From Penicillium oxalicum (lineage: Eukaryota; Ascomycota; Eurotiomycetes; Eurotiales; Aspergillaceae): 64,000 nucleotides of DNA. Below are positions 21,919 through 34,264 of the stretch, in pieces. The stretch's first letter is position 1. Every line of letters starts with the position of its first letter. Both the position numbers and the translations under genes were made by a program. Location: positions 1,922,001 to 1,986,000 of the forward strand of contig NC_064656.1 of the NCBI RefSeq assembly GCF_001723175.1, given 5' to 3'. The notes below the pieces were generated by a model that saw nothing but the letters and a program-made list of their open reading frames with translations, searched no databases and had not been told where the DNA came from.

Positions 21919-24253
21919 TTTTGTTAACTGAGATTCAAGCGCCCTGGACTATGTGTGAACAACAGGAGTAGATTCCTTCCGTCTGGAGCCCTCACCACGG
22001 TGACCGATCGCACACATGTGTCTTACGCTAGAGAAAGGTGTTTGCTATGAGTCATATGATCTAGCATAGATAAATAGCACGTCTGGCTCTCCACCAATCA
22101 TGTTGTCTATATCTCCCTTCATCTTCTCTCTTTCCCTACCACGTAGGCATTTGTCCCTTACAAAAGGCAGAATCGGTATGTAGTCACGTTATGCAGTACC
22201 AATCAGAATCAGCGGAGTTTTACCTCCTAGCTCTGGTTTTTGATTTGTGTATACAGATTATGTGACAAAATATCCATGGTATGGAGGTGACTCGAAACGA
22301 GTGTAGTGAGAGGAAGAGTTTACTTTCGTGCCTAGTGATTACTCTTGATTAAAAAAACTTGATCTTTGACGCTGCCGTTAGCCAAGTCTTGTCTTCTAAT
22401 TTGCTTCGCTGTTTCACAGTTCTCTTCTGATTCGCTGCTTCCTTATTCCTTCTCTTGCCACGCTCTCTACTGATTACTTCTTCTGCAGCTAATTATTTAA
22501 CGTAACTCATGACCTCGACGGTCACACGCTCACCCCGGTCACCCAACCCTATTACAAATCTCATATTTCAAGATGTTTCTACCAAAAAGACATCAATTCA
22601 TATCAAATTAACAATTTTACATCGGGTAGTCTTATGGATTAGCTCTTCACGCCCAATACACCTTGGCAGCGCTCTCTGGCGTGGGTAAATCTGCCTGATT
22701 AGCCCATGCGCCTGCTTCATGCAATACCACCTGGTTCTCTTGCACTGGCTGCTAAGCTAGCCGTAGACCTTCTTCAGCATTTGGGCCTCCTTCATGCGGC
22801 ATCTTCCGATTTGAAAGTGTAAGTTCCTGGCATGTCTTCTCATTTGCGCGGTGTAGGCTAGTATTTCCCTGGGCTAGTAGCGCAGTGTTGTGTAGCGCTA
22901 TGCAGTGGCCCTTGATACTTCGATCTAGTATCGAATCACGGTTCTAGGCGTTTTTGGTGTGAAATCAGTAGCAAGAAAGCGAATCCGGATAATCTGCGGC
23001 TTCAAAACCTCGATTCGTGCCTGAGAGTATTTTGCGAGCAAGTCAAGCTTATCGATGTGGTTATTGTGAAGGGCTGCAGCAGAATTGATTCAATTGTACT
23101 AGGTCACATGGAGCTTACAATAATCTTAAGAAAAGAAAGAAGAAGAGACAGAAGTCGGTCGCAGCTCTAAGAGTGTTGGTCCCGTCTCGGATAGAATTCT
23201 CTAGAGCCTCGTGATAGAATCGCTCAGAATTCTTCTGCCAAGACGATATCCGAAAGGCCATGCATGGCATATGGTTTATCACCAGGCTTTGACCCGTCAC
23301 ATCTACTTTGACAGGGTGGAGGGTCTTGGTCATCAGGGAAGAATGGTGGTCCCATGGCCTGATTTGTACAGAAACTAGGTCATAAGGTCCCCCTTTGAAA
23401 TGTTGCTTTGTACTAGCCCCTTCATTTGGTTCCTAAGAGGGTTCTACGCCTACAGGCCGTCAGTGAATGATCGATAAAATAGCGTCGGTCCATCGTTTTG
23501 TGAGAGATTAGAAACCTTAGAGGCTATAGTGTAGGTATAGTTATCGGCGCGGCTCAGATTAGACGTCTACATCTTACTACTACCGGTCCAGGAATAGTAA
23601 GATGTATATTGTAGTGGGAAATCCGGTTGCATGTAGTAAGACGGCCTGGTAGAGGCCGGTATAAAAAAGGGGAGGGAGATTGGACATACACACACGCGTT
23701 CATTGATTCCCGAAGTTTTTCGATAATCAGGCTTTATTCAGTTACAGTCATCCGTTCCAGTACATCTTCGCTCTATCAAAACAACAAATCAAACCAATTC
23801 GCACACTCTACCCCATCTTTCCTACTTGGTTCTCTTGAGTCATTTGGTCTATGAAGGAAAAGAATCATTTCGCCCGCTCTCTCCTGCGCTTCTGACTGAC
23901 GACGACATTCTTCCTTGTCTGATTTCCTTACGCTTCAACCCGCCTCATGTGATTAAGTTGCCCTGAACAATTTCCTCTCTTTCAATAAAAAGCCCCGAAT
24001 TCAAAAGTCGATATCTGTAAGTTTTCCCAGGAATTGAAGGTTGAAATAAACAGTAAGGATCTTTGAAAGAAATATCAAAAGGGATCTGAGTTTAAAGAAA
24101 AGTCCAGGCCCTTGAAAGAAAGAGAACGACGACCCGGCATCGCATGGTGTATCCGAGCAAACAGCTCACAAGAAGAATTTCGCTTGAGCCACATCGCAGT
24201 CACCGTCATGTGCGGTGAATCCATCAGGATTCAATGGAACAAGAATACCCAGC
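21919..24253. other. Intergenic region between the GH43 and pectin lyase genes
   Basis: About 2.3 kb with no supported gene. Base composition is ordinary and not RIP-like. It includes a 12-bp inverted repeat at 23568-23606 and a TATAAAAA at about 23661. The two enzyme genes converge on this stretch, so it should contain both of their 3' ends. Confidence 0.5.
23568..23606. repeat. 12-bp perfect inverted repeat with 15-nt spacer
   Basis: TACATCTTACTA at 23568-23579 is followed by its exact complement TAGTAAGATGTA at 23595-23606. A related 'atgtagtaagac' follows at about 23630. This could be a hairpin, a factor site or the remnant of a small element; no gene lies next to it. Confidence 0.6.
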
Positions 24254-25604
24254 TTAGAGCTTACCCTGACCGGCCTTGGCGTTGACGCTAGCTACGACCG
24301 AGGTGTAAGGAGAAGCCGAGGCAATGTTCTGCCCTCGGAATTTGGAAAAGAAGCTAGTGTCACTGCCGCTGAACGGCCCAGAGCTCCCGTATCCGTTCAT
24401 TTGGCACGGACGACCAAGAGTGCTGCTGCAGGCTTGGGCGGCGCCAGGAGAGGGGGCAGTGAACAACTTGCCCTTCATGGTCACATCGTTGATATTAGGA
24501 ACGTTCTGGAAGACGTTACCTTCGGCGAGAACGTAACCGCCAGAGCCAATCTCGAAGGCATGGCCACCGTTATCGTACCAGTAGTTGTTAACCTGCGATA
24601 TCATGAATATATAGACTTGGGTGAGAGTACAGAATGACGACTGCATCACTCCGAGACGGATGAAAAAACTTACGGCATGTAAAAGAGTGTTACCCTGAAC
24701 TTTTGGGGACCGACCACTGGTGTGGTAGATGTAGTTACCTTTCAAAGTCACGTAGTCGTTGCTTCCGTCAAGATAGATACCCCAGTAGTGGTAGCCGTTG
24801 CAAGAGGCAGACCAATTAGAACGACCGTCGATAAAGCTGTTCGAGATGGTCACACGCTTGGAAGCCGAAGTACCGAGAACAATATGTTGACGGCCGATAC
24901 GGGCAGTAGTAACATGGTCGATCCAGACCATATCGCTGTTGTCGACAGTGATAGCATCACCGCCCCAAACGTATTGAGGGTTGATATCGGTAACAGCAAT
25001 GTTTCTTCACATGGACAAACATGAGATGTTAGTAAAGATATTCCCCTTGCATCAGAGCTTCGGTAAACTAGAAGTGCATACTGTATAATAACGTTGCTCG
25101 CGCCAGCAACGATACGCAGACCCTTGCCCTTGATCACACCGGCGGAGCCCTGACCGATGAGAGTCTTGTGAGAAGCAACCGTGATACCGAGAACACCAGC
25201 CTTATCACTAAATACGTGTCAGCAGACCGGTATCATAGGAATCATTCCTGGACTTCCACTTACTATTTGATAGAGGGGATAGTGAGGGTGCCTGCCGGGA
25301 CATCGTTCTTACACCAATCATTCTTTTCAATGGCGATCTGGCACTTGGAGCTGGTGCCCCATGGCGCGCATCCACTGGAGGTGGCAGTGCCTTCAGTGCC
25401 GCGGAAGTCGAAAGTCTTGGTCAAAACAATAACACGCGGCTTGTTATCGCCCAAATACGAGACCAGCTCGGAGGTGGACTGGGGGTAGACGGGGCTCGCA
25501 GAGCCACCGCCGGTGACACCCTTCGCGAAACCCTCAGCTGCGCCAGACACACTGATGGCAGCAGCCTGATAGGCAAAGGCCGCAAATAAAGCAATAAGTT
25601 TCAT
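24254..25604 (-). CDS. Secreted pectin lyase (polysaccharide lyase family 1)
   Basis: Four exons on the minus strand: 25604-25264, 25207-25082, 25004-24674 and 24592-24254. GT-AG introns are 56, 77 and 81 nt; the protein is 378 residues, the usual length for Aspergillus pectin lyases. It starts [16 protein letters not shown] (signal peptide) followed by [18 protein letters not shown], the family's mature N-terminus. The beta-helix signatures include [29 protein letters not shown], and [18 protein letters not shown] at about residues 182-199; the arginine in this block is the expected catalytic base. [12 protein letters not shown] and [14 protein letters not shown] follow. It splits esterified homogalacturonan by beta-elimination outside the cell. 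A pectate lyase is less likely, since the tryptophan-rich cleft residues and the YHYWGIY block are pectin-lyase type. It is convergent with the GH43 gene. Confidence 0.95.
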
Positions 25605-26101
25605 GGTGACAACCAGATTTCAAGATCGAAAGGAAAGAAGGGTGGTTAGGAAAGAGATCTGGTTGATGAACCAGCTTGGGATAGGATGCGCCCGTCTCTA
25701 TAATTATATTCTATTTCTCCTTCCTACCCCCTGGGTTAGTATCTCTCGGTACTTCTATGAAGAACCGAGGGCTGTTCCGACGATTCTGAACATGTGGAAT
25801 GGACATGGCGGTGGGGCTGCAGGGTGACCTAAGGTGCAGTCTCCAGTCTCCGCAACAAAATCCGCTACTAATTTAGTCAATGTCTTAGCTCCAAAGTAGG
25901 ACGCCATCTTGTGCACTCTAACGCAGCGCGTGAGCCGCTATTATTCCGGGTCGCGAGTCCTGCTCAGATGGACTGCTGCCGGCCCTCGTACTGTCTGTGC
26001 ACTAGTCGCATTAGTGGCGGCTTGATTACGGTGGGGGCTCCCCATTTGGATGAAACATCTAGAGATTCTTGGCAAGCCGGAGAAATTTATCCGTGGGTAC
26101 C
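25605..26101. other. Promoter and intergenic region upstream of the pectin lyase gene
   Basis: This is the upstream region of the minus-strand pectin lyase gene. A TATA-like stretch (TATAATTA on both strands, about 25698-25706) lies some 95 bases before the start codon. GTGGGG near 25811-25816 fits the CreA consensus SYGGRG, but a six-base motif is weak evidence. No other gene is seen before the Gypsy-2 target duplication at 26102. Confidence 0.4.
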
Positions 26102-26105
26102 ACGG

Positions 26106-26390
26106 TGAAAGGCGAAGTCTCAATAACGGCTCTACGCCAAGAAACCCTACGCCTCGGACAAACCCTCGAGGTTAGGGGATGGAATTACAAGAAACAGCTC
26201 TACAAAAAGAACGCATTAACAAATGGAATTGATAGAAAGGATGATAAAAAGACTAAGATCGGCAGGCTACTGAAGCGGGGTTTACTTCCCGGTGTTACCG
26301 CCCTCGTTAGTTAGCGGTTATCTGGTCCTATAATCCTGCCGAATATATACGAATATATAAAATAAACGCAAAACCGCTCCTACCGTTATA
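26106..26390 (-). repeat. Gypsy-2 LTR (3' LTR)
   Basis: The 285-bp direct repeat of 36360-36644 starts TGAAAGGCGAAG and ends CCGTTATA. The two LTRs differ at roughly 20 places, all transitions as I read them, with no insertion or deletion. ACGG at 26102-26105 is repeated after the other LTR at 36645-36648. Confidence 0.92.
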
Positions 26391-28239
26391 GTAGGGTCCG
26401 AGCCCGCCGTAGTTTAGCTAGAATAATAAACTCCTTTAGTAACGCTAACTACTCTATACCCTTCTTTATAGCCTGTTATCGCTCTTTCTGACTATCTTGC
26501 TCGTAATCTCCTTATACTATACTATTTACGCTAGCTAGCCTTATTTAGAAGTCTTCGTCTTCCTATTCTAGATCTACTAGACTAGGTTTATTTAGTTAAT
26601 ATTCTGCACTAGATTATGCCTAATCTTTATCCTTAATATAACGGAAGTTAGACCGAAAATTGTCTAGTAGTGTAGATAAGTCGGATTTGACCCTATCGAT
26701 CTTAGCCTAGAGAGTTCTGTAGCTTTCTATAGTTTTTCTCTGCTGCCTCTCTATCCGTACTCTTTCTTTAGTTATTACCTAAATTTGCAAATTATTGTCT
26801 TTTCTTAGTTCTATAATTTACTTAATAAATTTATATTTAGTCTTTAGGCCCTTACGGCCCTAATATTTTCGTAATTCTTCTAACTATTAGTACTTTACTA
26901 GAATATCGTTAACTAAGGCCGCTTTAGACGTTTCTTCTAGATCGCCCTAATACTTCGGGGCGAAGTTATCTATCTTAGTTCTCTTGTTAGGTATTAATTT
27001 CGGACGGCGTTATCGAATATATCCTCCGCTAGTAACTATATTTAGCTTATTTATAAAGGCTATAGTCTTTATATAGTCTCTATAATTTGAAATATAGATA
27101 TTAATATCGAATAAGGGAACTTCTTCGTCTCCTTTCTTCTTTGTTTATTAGAGTAATAGAAAGTATCTCTTATAAATTCGTCTCTAGCTATCGAAATAAT
27201 CCTTAAACTATTTCCTAATAGCTAGAGTAAACCTAATTAATGTAGTAATATCGTCGTCTAATAACTTAGTAGCTTATCTCTTCTCCTTCGTTAATTTCCG
27301 AAGGTCTTATAGGAGATCGTCTTCTTGTCTACCTTTTATATAAGTATACTTTAGCCGTAAATTTACGGGGTTAATAAGTTAGTTAATAAGATTAGTATTA
27401 CCCTTATCTTCCTAGCTAGATTAGCTAGCCTTACTTAATAATTTAACTCGGCGGCCCTTAGCTATTAATAAGCAGTCGCTAATATCGAGGTTATTATTAG
27501 CTCTGTCCGCCCCTTATAACTCTTCTCGTAGAATACTTTCTAAGTCTATTTATTATACTTCTTCGAATAGCTTATTGTACTACTCGTTATAGGTATTAAC
27601 GTCTGTCTATCCCTTATTAATTAGCTCTAGAAGTTATTAGTAACTTAGGCGATCTATAGAAATAATAGGTAATCGATTATTATACCTCTAAAGGGATTAA
27701 CTTAAATTATTAATAATCTCTCTATTCTACGCTACTATCTACTCGTTCCGCCTACTCTTTTCCTTACTATAATCCTTTATCGTAATAGTTAGGCTAGTTA
27801 GTTACTTTTATTTTCTAGTAACTAGTTAGGTAAATTATAAGCTAGATAATCTAACTAATATTAAAGTCTAAGAAGAGTTAAAGAAGATAAGTTAGGGACA
27901 GGCTACTCCGCTTAATAAATAATTACCCTGTAAACGCTCTCTTATCTCCTTAGATAAATAGCAAATAATAATAAGGTAAATATAAATAATTAACTTAGGC
28001 TATAATTTAAATCGTAATACCCGCTTACTTCGCTCTCTGCGACTCCCTTAATACTTCTTAATAGAATTCGCGGTATAACTAAGCCTACTCCGCTAGTTAC
28101 TGCCCTTCTTCTAATTTATCGTCTGTTCGTGGGATAAACTTCTTAATATAGTTAATATAGTATTTACCTACTCGGAACCCTATTGTAAGATTATTTAGGA
28201 TTACTGATCTCTTCTTGTTTAGTACCCTAGCTACTAAGA

Positions 28240-28335
28240 AGGGTCCCCTCTATCTTATCTCTAGCTTCTGACTATAGATATTATCTAGGTCTGTTCGTCT
28301 TAGTAAGACTAAGTCGTTCTAAGTAAACTCCCTCT
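28240..28335 (-). pseudogene. Gypsy-2 integrase C-terminal domain remnant
   Basis: The minus strand reads DLVLLRRTDLDNIYSQKLEIR, a stop in place of Trp, then RGPFLVARVL. This matches the C-terminal integrase block of fungal Gypsy polyproteins (KLxxRWxGPF). It marks the approximate end of pol. Reading further down the minus strand gives no named domain. Confidence 0.75.
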
Positions 28336-30299
28336 TTATATCCCCTTCTAAACTCTCTTTATACTTCTCTAATATTACTTTCCTTACCCTTTCTCGGGTA
28401 TACTCTAAGATTTCGGAGTAAATATTAGTAGTATACGTAAGATTAGACGCTATTAGTTCTCGACTAGCTAGTTTGTCCCTACTAATTACTTCTCTTAGTA
28501 ACTCGTTATCTATATAGCGATCGCTAAAATACCTTGGTTTAAATCCTAGAAAGATCTTAGTAGGACTATACCTATATAGTCCTAAGTAGCGAAAATTAAT
28601 AGCTTAAACCGCCTATCCTATATACTTATCCTAATAGTAGAGAACCCTAATATCTCCTGCTAACTCTGCTCTTATTATATTCAGGATTATTTTAATAAAT
28701 CTCTTAGCTAATCCGATAACCTACGGGGCTCGAATAGGGGCCGTTCGATACTTTACTCTAAATTACGGTAGTTTATCTTTAAATTTATAGCCTATAAAGT
28801 AATCTCTATTATCCGAAAAGATCTTATCTAGCTATCTAAAGTAGCCTAATACGTAGTCTACTATAAAATACTATAATACTTTTGCTATAGCCTCCTTAGT
28901 TGGTAAGGTAATTAAGTACCGGCTTATATAGTCTACCCTAACTAGGATATACCGAAAGCTATTTTCTATTACTAGGTTGAACGGGCCTAAGTAATTAATA
29001 GCGAATATTTATATTAGTTCTATTACGGATACTACTAATAATCTTTCCGGGGGTATTCTTAGACTAATTAACTAATAATTATAGTAACTCCGATAGTACT
29101 TTTCGATATCCTAATATCTTGTTAGCTAGTAGTACTTTCCGATAGCTCTTCCTAAGGTGATTTTCGTAGCGAAATATCTATATAAGTCGTATAGTTTATA
29201 GAGCACCCCTAGGAGCTTGTCCTCTTGAATATATCTCGAGTAATATCCTTGTTTCTCCTAGTATATAAGGAGGCTGATACTATCTAGGTATACTAGGTAG
29301 TACTTCTAGGTAGGTTTAGGATTATCTTGTCTTAAAAGTTTCTTTACGATATCGCTATACTACTCGTCTTCTAGGTATCTAACGAATAGGCCCTCTTCCT
29401 ACCTTACTAGTATAGTTAACCTATTGCGCTATAAGATATAATACTTAGGTTATTAGACTTCCGGTCTACTTTCTGCCTCTTCTACTAATATATTAACTAA
29501 AGTGAAAGGATCTTTAGGTAAATCCGATTTAACTCTCTAATACGGAAGACGCGATAACCTATCGGCTACTACCTACGATAAGCCCTTAATATATTGAATC
29601 TTATAATCGTATTCCTAGAGCCGTATTAGCTACCTAGCTAATCGTCTATTTATCTCGGAAGTAGCTCTATAGACAGTTTTTAGCGCGCTATAGTTAGTGT
29701 ATATAACGACAGGGTGATCCGCCCCCTTTACTAGCTATCTTACTTCCTCTAAGTATATCAGAATAGCTAACGCCTCCTTCTCGGTAGTATAGTACTGTAC
29801 CTGTAGCCCCGATAATATAAAGGATAGATATATCACGACCGTTTTATCGTTAATTATTTCTCTAGACGATTTAGTCCCGATCGGTCGGTTTCTTATCTAG
29901 AATAGGACTCCCCCTAGGCCTCGATTAGATACGTTAGTCGATAGGTAGTACTATAGCGAGGGGTCTCCTACCGATAATTTGATTTTCTTGATATATGTTT
30001 TAACTTAGTTAAACGCCCTTTTCTGTTCTCGTCCCTATTTAAATAACGCCTTTCCTTTCTCCCCTTATTTTCCTTTAATAGGGATAATCGCGCTTTTTAA
30101 GATACGGACTAAGTCCGCCCGGCCTAGGATATAGGTCCGTAAGAACGGTATTAGGTATATAAACCTTATAAGTTTAGCCTTATTAGTCGGTTCTAGCTAG
30201 CTAACGATCGCTACTAACTTGTCTACTAAGGGTCTGATTCTATTAAGGATATATTTATAGCCTAAAATCTTAGTCTTGTTAATAAAGAAGGATATTTTA

Positions 30300-30870
30300 G
30301 CTAGGCTAAGAGTTAGCCCTACCTATACTAGCCTTAGGAAGTATCGCTCGTGCATAAATTTAAGTAGGTCTATAACGCTAGTAGTAGCGCCTATATCGTT
30401 ATCTATAAAGTATTCGAACCCTACTTTTCCTTCTAATAATCAAGGCTCTTTATATAGGGCCGGAATCTCTCCTGTTACTAGGTCTTTTAGCCTAGTATAT
30501 ATTCCTAGGGCTCCGGTAAGACTCTGATCTATCCTTAAATAATAGTATTAGCTAAAGGCGTAATTAAAGGCAGTCTTGTAAGCATGCTCTTTAGCTAATA
30601 GTATAGCCTAATATCTATTTGCTATATCCGCTTTAAAGAAGACTTTCTATTTCCGTTATCCGAATATATTTAAGATAGTCTCTATACGCTTTATCGGATA
30701 ATTGAATTTAATTATAGCGGTATTAAGCTAGATATATTAGTGTACTATCCTTAGACTCGTCTTCTTGCCTAGAATATAGTCCGCTTTCTTCGGGAATTTA
30801 GTCTTAGCTAACTACGGCGATATACACTTTGTTATAATCCCTACTTCTTCGAGCTTTAGAATGTTATTCT
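30300..30870 (-). pseudogene. Gypsy-2 reverse transcriptase remnant
   Basis: The minus-strand reading contains FKADIANRYxAILLAKEHAYKTAF. About 30388-30420 then gives FEYFIDNDIGATTSV, a reverse transcriptase catalytic box of the YFVDDDIGA kind with one Asp changed to Asn. Stops occur at former Trp and Gln codons. It belongs to a different Gypsy family from Gypsy-1, whose box is FIDNIPVKGP. Confidence 0.78.
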
Positions 30871-31938
30871 TTTGCTATAACTCCTCTTCTGGCGTATATC
30901 TTATTAACTTAGCCTTCCTAGGGACTACGTTCGGGTATATTAGAATACGATAGACACCTAATTTCGTTATCAGTATTTCTCTAATATCGCTCACGAAGAG
31001 GTCTTTCTAGGTATATAAAACTATAACCGCTATTTTCTACTCGTCCGTCCCTAGTAATACTAGAGGTCTAATTAACTAATATTATGTCTTGATCTACTCT
31101 TCTACTTACTCCTAGTCGGCAGTTAACTATCGGAGGTAGTATATTAGCCTATCTTATATTAGAAATCCTAGCAAATACTGTTTACTTACTTCTTTTTTAA
31201 TGATTTTCTCTCCTCTAGTATAAATAATTACTAAAGTTAATCTTATATATTAGAACGAATAATAATAGATCCTAGGTTTTGTTAAGTCGAATGCAGACTT
31301 AGGGTTAACAATAGCTATATAAAAGTTCTCGCGCTTTAGGGACTATTCTAATTTATATTAGTCTATAATAGATAAGGATAGCTTAGGTAACTTAATATTT
31401 CTAGTATTATATTTCCCTAATTTATGACTTTCCGCGTTATCGAGCTTACCCGTCGGGATTAGGGCCCCCGAAACGGGCTTTACTCGTTTTCCGATACTAA
31501 GTCGTCTTCTTCGTTGTTATCTGCTAGGTACTACTCTTCTTCCGCTTCCCTAATCAGAGACCCTAAGATATTATCTAATTTATTTTCGTTAAACTCCGTT
31601 TCTTCTTCTTCGTCTGTTTTACTTTAGGATACCGTTAGCTAATAATAGTTAGATAAGTTAACCTAGACTCTTAGAGGTCTAGACGCCTATTCCTTCGTTC
31701 GTTAGGTATCTGCTTTAATAGATTTTATAGAATCCGTTCTTAGTATTTCCTGCGTCTCCCTAGTATCGTCGGTAAACCTATAAGTGCCGTCGGAGTAATT
31801 TCCTTAGAGGTCATAAGTATATATCTAATATCGACCTAACAGGAGATAATAAGTCGGGGTGCCTTTCACGACTATTATAGTAATAACTCGAGTAACTCTA
31901 ATTCTACTACCGGTATCTATCCCGGCTATTACCTAAAT

Positions 31939-32124
31939 CTATACTAGAGAGTTAATAGTGCTTTGGTACCTGTCTACGACCTTAATTTCTCCTTCCTTAA
32001 CTAGGATTATCCTAATTTTAAGCTTATCGATAATATACTCCGGAATCAAATTTAACAATACTCTAGCGTCGACTAGGACCCGGCTTAGTAAAGTTACCCT
32101 TAGTTTATTATTAGTATAGCTCAC
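31939..32124 (-). pseudogene. Gypsy-2 aspartic protease remnant
   Basis: A short open stretch reads LLSRVLVDARVLLNLIPEYIIDKL, resembling the retropepsin-like box LVDGGALVNLI of fungal Gypsy elements with Gly-to-Arg and Ala-to-Val changes expected from RIP. It lies between the gag zinc knuckle and the reverse transcriptase, the right place for the protease. Confidence 0.65.
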
Positions 32125-34264
32125 CGCTAGCGCTACCCGGGTAAAAAAGAGGGCTACTATATTTCGCTTAATAGGAATAATAGCGTTATTATAGTACTTA
32201 GAGGGGTCTCTTTCGTCCTTCCGAGTTATTTTCCTATTCGATCTACTCTCTTCTTAAGTATAGGCCGCTAAGAACAGCGGAGCTATAATAGCTATTACTT
32301 CCGGGATAGCTACTATAGCGGAGTATAGACGACTAGATTTATTACGCTTTAGCCGCTTAAATACCTTCTTCTTTTTATCTTCTAGCTTTAGCTATAACTA
32401 ATACGCGAATTCTGCTCTAATAGCTGGGGAAATATCGTATAACTAAGCTAATATTATACTAGTTCGAGTCCTATTTAGGAAGTCCCTTATATTTAATCGG
32501 GGTCCCTCTAATCCCCTAATAGACCTCTTTAGTATTTATAGCTCCCCTAGCATCCTCGGCTATAGTATATTTTCTAGCTTCGGTTTAGCCGATCCTTTAT
32601 CTACCGGACCTTACTCTAGCTACCGATCTATTATTTTCCGGCGCTATAATAGGCTCTTACTAAGATCTGATATATCTATCAGATCTAGACCTCCTCCCGT
32701 ATAGGCCCGAGTAATTATATCCCTTATATCTACTCCTTCGTCTACTCGATAGACTTAGAATATCGCTTACTAAGCCTCTTCGAGCGATACGCTATTTGTA
32801 CTAGTACCTAGGTCTTCCGGACTAATATCTAGTAGTTCTAACAACGACGAGTCGATAAAGTAGACCGTAGCTCTCTTAGATACGCTCGAAGGCGAAATTA
32901 CTATATTAGGCTATCTTGGCTTAGCAGATTCTTCTATCTCTTTAGCCCTTGTAGCTACTCTTAAGGCCGCCGCCTATCTTAGGCGAGCTTGTTCCTCGCG
33001 AGGTAACGGAGGGTTACTACAGATAGATACTCTATAACCGGTCTTGCTATAATAGTAGCAGACTATATTCTCCTCTTCTAGTATTAGTAACGTGCGCCTC
33101 TGTTATATCTGTTCTAAACAAGAGCGATTTTAGGCCGTAGTAGGATTGTCGATAAATACCTCTTTTAGTATAGCGATAATCTTGTCTATGTCCGATATTA
33201 GAGTAGCTAGTTAAGTTACTACTAACCCTAAATAGAACTTAGCGTACTTAATAGTTCGAGTAATATTTAATTTCTTAGCTAACCTAGCAGGAGCCTCCCG
33301 GTCGGCCTCCGCCTAAGTAGCTTACTATATCGCGATCGTGGCGGCCGCGGACTCGTTTTTCAGTCTATTAACCTATCGCTATACGAGTATCTATTCTATA
33401 TCGGCACCTAGGAGGAGCTTTAAAGCAACTGCTTCTTTATAATAGGCCTCGAAAGTCTTATTGCCCTATTTTAGCGCTATAACTTTATTAATAGTCTCTA
33501 TACGGTCTACCTCTCTTTTTCTGAAGGGGAACCGATCTTTAAGGTAGGCTAATAGCTAGTCGAAATCTAGCTAATCCTTAATATCCAGAGTAGTCGTATA
33601 CTTAGTAGCAGACCCGGTTAGCCCTCCCCGAAGAGTTATTCTACGGGCTTCCTAGAGCTCTTCCGGAGTTAAGCCCCGCCCTATCTAGTAAAACTTATAT
33701 TTTGTGATATATATATCTATAGCTTTATCCGACGTGCTACTAAAGGTTAGGTCTAAGCTAGGAGCTATCGTGACTACCTATTCTTAGATAGTATCTAGTT
33801 CTGATAATAATACTTTACTTAGTAAGACTTAGTCTTCCTCCTTAAGATATTTCTGTAGTTCTTCGGTAAGTGTCCGGTTAGTCAGATTCGATAATACTAA
33901 CTAGACCTACCGGTTAACTGTAAATAGGGGACTTAAATAATCGGTAATAATTCCTAGAGTAACCTAGGCCGCTTCTGATAACTCTAGCACTAAAGGACTC
34001 CTCGGTGTACTCGCACTTAAGGGCTATCGCTCCTAGAATCGACGTATTAAGTTACTCGCGTTACCTAACGAATAATCGAAACGAATTCTCCGTCGATTAG
34101 GTAAAGGTGTATTAGGGTCTACTTTAGCATAGCCGCGGCTAGCGGCCTAATAAATAGGAAGAGACTAAAGAGAAGAGCGCGAAACTAATAGAACAACTCA
34201 AGAGCTCGATAAACAACCCTGCTTTATATAGAAGATACTTACTAATAGGTACTCTGATAACGTA

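Noticed and set aside
24215..24637. Plus-strand 140-residue frame and neighbours at 24722-25024
   Set aside because: These are shadows of the minus-strand pectin lyase exons.
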